From Bacillus sp. S/N-304-OC-R1 (GTDB lineage Bacteria; Bacillota; Bacilli; Bacillales; Cytobacillaceae), in assembly GCF_019749375.1 (NCBI RefSeq), contig NZ_JACWFE010000021.1, positions 62,001 to 126,000 of the forward strand: DNA of 64,000 nucleotides, in the 5' to 3' direction. Both the position numbers and the translations under genes were made by a program. This document shows, one piece after another, positions 61,451 through 64,000 of the stretch. Numbering within the stretch: the first letter of the stretch is position 1; every line of letters starts with the position of its first letter. The notes under the pieces are model-generated. The model was not told where the DNA came from, ran no database searches, and saw only the letters and a program-made list of their open reading frames with translations.

Positions 61451-64000
61451 TTATTTGTAGACGTTTAAAGTATAAGGGTTAAGGGTGGCATTCCCGTTCA
61501 CATCACGAACTTTAATATGATACGTGCCTTTTGTTAAATTAAAGTTTAAGATTTCATTATCCCCTTCTGGGTAATAATCAGCTGTGGCGATGAGCTTTCC
61601 ATCTTTATATAGTGAGATCACACCATCAATCTCAATACCTGCCTCGAGCTCAATTTTACCCTTTGTGGCTTTGTCTAACTTTAACACATACCAATCTTCA
61701 TCTCCATATGGAACACCTGCGTTTAAATGCCCTACAGCCTGCAAATGATTAGCCGAAATTGTTTTTAATTCAATTGGCTTAGATGGGATATTATTTTTGA
61801 CTACTGATCCCTTATCCTCGTCATTCTTGTTTACAGGATTGATTGATAATACATATGGAATGAGCGAGAAGCTGCTTGGCCAGTCGAAATAAGCTGAAAT
61901 AGAGAAAATATAATTCTTCCCTTTCTCCATTCTAAATGAACCATACGTTTTTCCGGTCATGGCTCCTCTTTCCATGTACTGCGCCGTTCTTATTTCTTCA
62001 TCATCCAGCTTGCGATTTTTGTTTGTATCCTCGTAAACGACCATCATGCCGTAGAAAGGACTTAAAAGTTCCTTTGGATATTGAGCCTTAAATTGATCGC
62101 TAACCTGTTTTCTTTCTAAAGTCATGCCATAAATATCATCAGACTTGCTTTCATAATAGAAATTATCTTGATCATATGGCATTGCAAAATTGCCTTCAAT
62201 CACATTCGCAGGAAGATTTTTTATCTCTTCAAATTTATCATTATCCTCATATTTATCCTGAGGATTTTTCACAATAAGTTTAGAAGTAAACTTATAAGGA
62301 TCAAATGAAAGGGATTGGTTATAGTAATTCGAATTTAATTTAATAAAATAGGTTTCATTCTTTTTAAAGCCAGTATATAAGCGTTCATCTAAACGGCCAT
62401 TCATCCAGAATGAATATTCATTTGAAGCGATCTGTTCCATGTAGGAAAATTCTTTTCCATCGCGATCTTTTTCTTTTCTAATTTGATACATGCTAAATAT
62501 TGGAACTGTTGTATCTTTTGCATCTAAAGTAAATTCATATATGCCCGTTTCCCCTGGAGTAACAGTGAACCAGTCTTCATCCTCTAATGATTGCAAATAG
62601 CCGGTTGCCTCATCATTAATATTATATGGCAGAGCGTTATTCTTAATCACTTCTGTATAATCGATTTCTTCTTCAACCGGATCCATTAATAGAAGTTCTC
62701 TTTGCTTTTCAAGCGTACTGCCTTCTTCGAATCTATGAATTAATGGCAATGAATCCTCATCAGGAGGAAGAACTTTTCCTTGAACCTTCAATACATAAGG
62801 AATCGCAGATGATTCAGGCGTTTGCTTTTCCTGAAGCATATTCCAGTTCATGAAAAAGTCAAAAATACCAAAATAGTTACTGACTTTATTTGAGACCTTA
62901 ATGAAATACTCTGTTCCCGGACGCGCAAGAAATGATAGGGTTTCTCCTTCACTCTTCCCTTTGCTGTTTGCATAGAAAGTTGGTTCCTGTTGGTCCTCCT
63001 TCATGGCAGGAATTTCGAAATCATACGCAGCTTCTCCTTCTTCAGGAGGAGGCATTTTAAATATCTCGTAAACACTTAAACTAGTATCGACTCCTGGTAT
63101 ACCAGAAAGATCGATTTTGATTACCTGCTCTTCTTCAACTGTAAATGTAAAGTAATCATTGTCTCCTTCGTCTCCAATTAACGTGAATTTTTCTTTTGAA
63201 GAATCGTAAGGAACTTCAATTTGTATTGGTTTTTCAAATGTTGATTCATCTTCAGGCAATACCGAATATTTTTTTACTGCTAGCGTAAATTTAGATTGTT
63301 GTTTATTGGAATCATCATAGTTTCCATTTACATCCTTTACACCAAAGTAAAGCGTTCCTGTATAAGGAACCTTATAGAGTTTTCCCTCTACTTTTCCGTC
63401 CATGACATCGTTAACGTCAAGCTTGTCCTTACCCTCTTGGGACTGAAGATTAATCATTAATTTATAATCATATTGTTTGGAGCCTTCTAAGAATAATTGA
63501 ACATATTCCCCTTTTTTCACTTCTGCAGAGTACCACTTTTCTTCAAATGGTTTCGTAATTGCACCCTTTACTTCACTTGTTTTTGTTAAGTCTACGGCTG
63601 TGGCATTTTCAGCAATATCTTTATCTGTAAATGGCTTAGTTATGAAGGCAGGGAGCTTTTTAATATCATAATTCAATGCTGCAACCGGATTCACAAGCCC
63701 ATTCCCGTATTTAATATCAAAGCCAGGGTCTCCCAAATCGTCTGCAGTATGTTCTAATATATACTCGATCTGTGTCGGAGTAAGATTAGGATACTTCGAT
63801 AATAATAGTGAGGCTACACCTGCAACCATTGGTGAGGCCATCGATGTACCGCTCATTTCACGGAAGCTTGATTTCTTTTCTGATTCGTAGATTGTACTAT
63901 ATATCTCATCCCCTGGAGCAACAATGTCTACGGATGAACCGTACGATGAAAAGCTAGACAACTTCTTAGACTTATCAACTGAACCGACACTAATGACACC
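61451..64000 (-). CDS. S8 family subtilisin-like protease, C-terminal part (5' end outside window)
   Basis: The reading frame is open to base 64000 (849 residues visible), so the N-terminus with signal peptide, propeptide, catalytic Asp and His lies outside. The visible end of the catalytic domain has GVISVGSVDKSKKLSSFSSYG, DIVAPGDEIYST and GTSMASPMVAGVASLLL with the catalytic Ser. The rest is a string of beta-sandwich pre-peptidase C-terminal (PPC)-like domains, such as KWYSAEVKKGEYVQLFLEG, DEDWFTVTPGETGIYEFTLDA and DEDWYVLKLDKATKGKIELEAG. This is an exoenzyme or surface-bound protease. Further genes of the secreted-enzyme cluster may follow beyond the edge. Confidence 0.93.
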   Translation of the reverse strand, partial: GVISVGSVDKSKKLSSFSSYGSSVDIVAPGDEIYSTIYESEKKSSFREMSGTSMASPMVAGVASLLLSKYPNLTPTQIEYILEHTADDLGDPGFDIKYGNGLVNPVAALNYDIKKLPAFITKPFTDKDIAENATAVDLTKTSEVKGAITKPFEEKWYSAEVKKGEYVQLFLEGSKQYDYKLMINLQSQEGKDKLDVNDVMDGKVEGKLYKVPYTGTLYFGVKDVNGNYDDSNKQQSKFTLAVKKYSVLPEDESTFEKPIQIEVPYDSSKEKFTLIGDEGDNDYFTFTVEEEQVIKIDLSGIPGVDTSLSVYEIFKMPPPEEGEAAYDFEIPAMKEDQQEPTFYANSKGKSEGETLSFLARPGTEYFIKVSNKVSNYFGIFDFFMNWNMLQEKQTPESSAIPYVLKVQGKVLPPDEDSLPLIHRFEEGSTLEKQRELLLMDPVEEEIDYTEVIKNNALPYNINDEATGYLQSLEDEDWFTVTPGETGIYEFTLDAKDTTVPIFSMYQIRKEKDRDGKEFSYMEQIASNEYSFWMNGRLDERLYTGFKKNETYFIKLNSNYYNQSLSFDPYKFTSKLIVKNPQDKYEDNDKFEEIKNLPANVIEGNFAMPYDQDNFYYESKSDDIYGMTLERKQVSDQFKAQYPKELLSPFYGMMVVYEDTNKNRKLDDEEIRTAQYMERGAMTGKTYGSFRMEKGKNYIFSISAYFDWPSSFSLIPYVLSINPVNKNDEDKGSVVKNNIPSKPIELKTISANHLQAVGHLNAGVPYGDEDWYVLKLDKATKGKIELEAGIEIDGVISLYKDGKLIATADYYPEGDNEILNFNLTKGTYHIKVRDVNGNATLNPYTLNVYK

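Overview
The window comes from a motile, low-GC Gram-positive bacterium of the Bacillaceae. Gene order around degS-degU, comF, yvyF, flgM-flgN-flgK-flgL, yviE-fliW-csrA-hag resembles the Bacillus subtilis late-flagellar/competence region. Ribosome binding sites are strong (AAGGAGG type), TTG and GTG starts are common, and many genes end in hairpin-plus-T terminators. I see no rRNA, tRNA, insertion sequence, prophage or CRISPR array.

Left part, 1-27 kb, almost all on the minus strand. In transcription order it reads degS-degU, a degV-family gene, comFA-comFC (no comFB), yvyF, then a module not found at this place in B. subtilis: ylqG-ylqH-fliS-second flagellin, followed by a YaaR-like gene. 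The usual order then resumes with flgM-flgN-flgK-flgL, yviE-fliW-csrA and the main flagellin hag. Beyond hag lies a flagellin-glycosylation operon: an unknown 196-aa protein, a PseB-like dehydratase, a large Maf glycosyltransferase with extra C-terminal domains, and a NeuB-family nonulosonate synthase cut by the window edge. Sigma-D-like promoters precede hag, flgM, ylqG and the glycosylation operon. The hag leader carries a textbook-looking CsrA hairpin. Flagellin synthesis, assembly and modification therefore appear to share one late-flagellar programme.

Middle part, 27-55 kb. On the plus strand are yvyE, an LCP (LytR/TagU-type) ligase, a wall amidase with six SH3b repeats, a small SH3b protein and a SpoIID/LytB-domain protein. 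A long minus-strand polysaccharide locus follows: glycosyltransferases, galU, Wzy-like polymerase, Wzx-like flippase, Wzz-like chain-length protein, an asparagine-synthetase-like protein, and homologues of WbpA, WbpB, WbpE, WbpD and WbpI. That is a complete predicted route from UDP-GlcNAc to UDP-ManNAc3NAcA. tagO lies next to it. Two plus-strand genes, secA2 and slaP, encode the accessory Sec system used for S-layer export in the Bacillus anthracis group; no S-layer gene is in view.

Right part, 55-64 kb. This holds secreted enzymes on the minus strand: an NlpC/P60 peptidase, a phosphodiester glycosidase, an anthrax-lethal-factor-like metallopeptidase and a subtilase cut by the right edge. The first three share an about 80-residue module with the signature KPINLWKR...GGQYGLGG, at the C-terminus of one and the N-terminus of the other two. 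It is the best candidate in the window for an uncharacterised surface module.

Two intergenic repeat families stand out: a 20-bp GATATATC repeat (14 units between comFA and degV, 4-5 units in the polysaccharide locus) and a 50/51-bp hairpin-bearing tandem array (13 units) between the wall-lytic genes and the polysaccharide locus.
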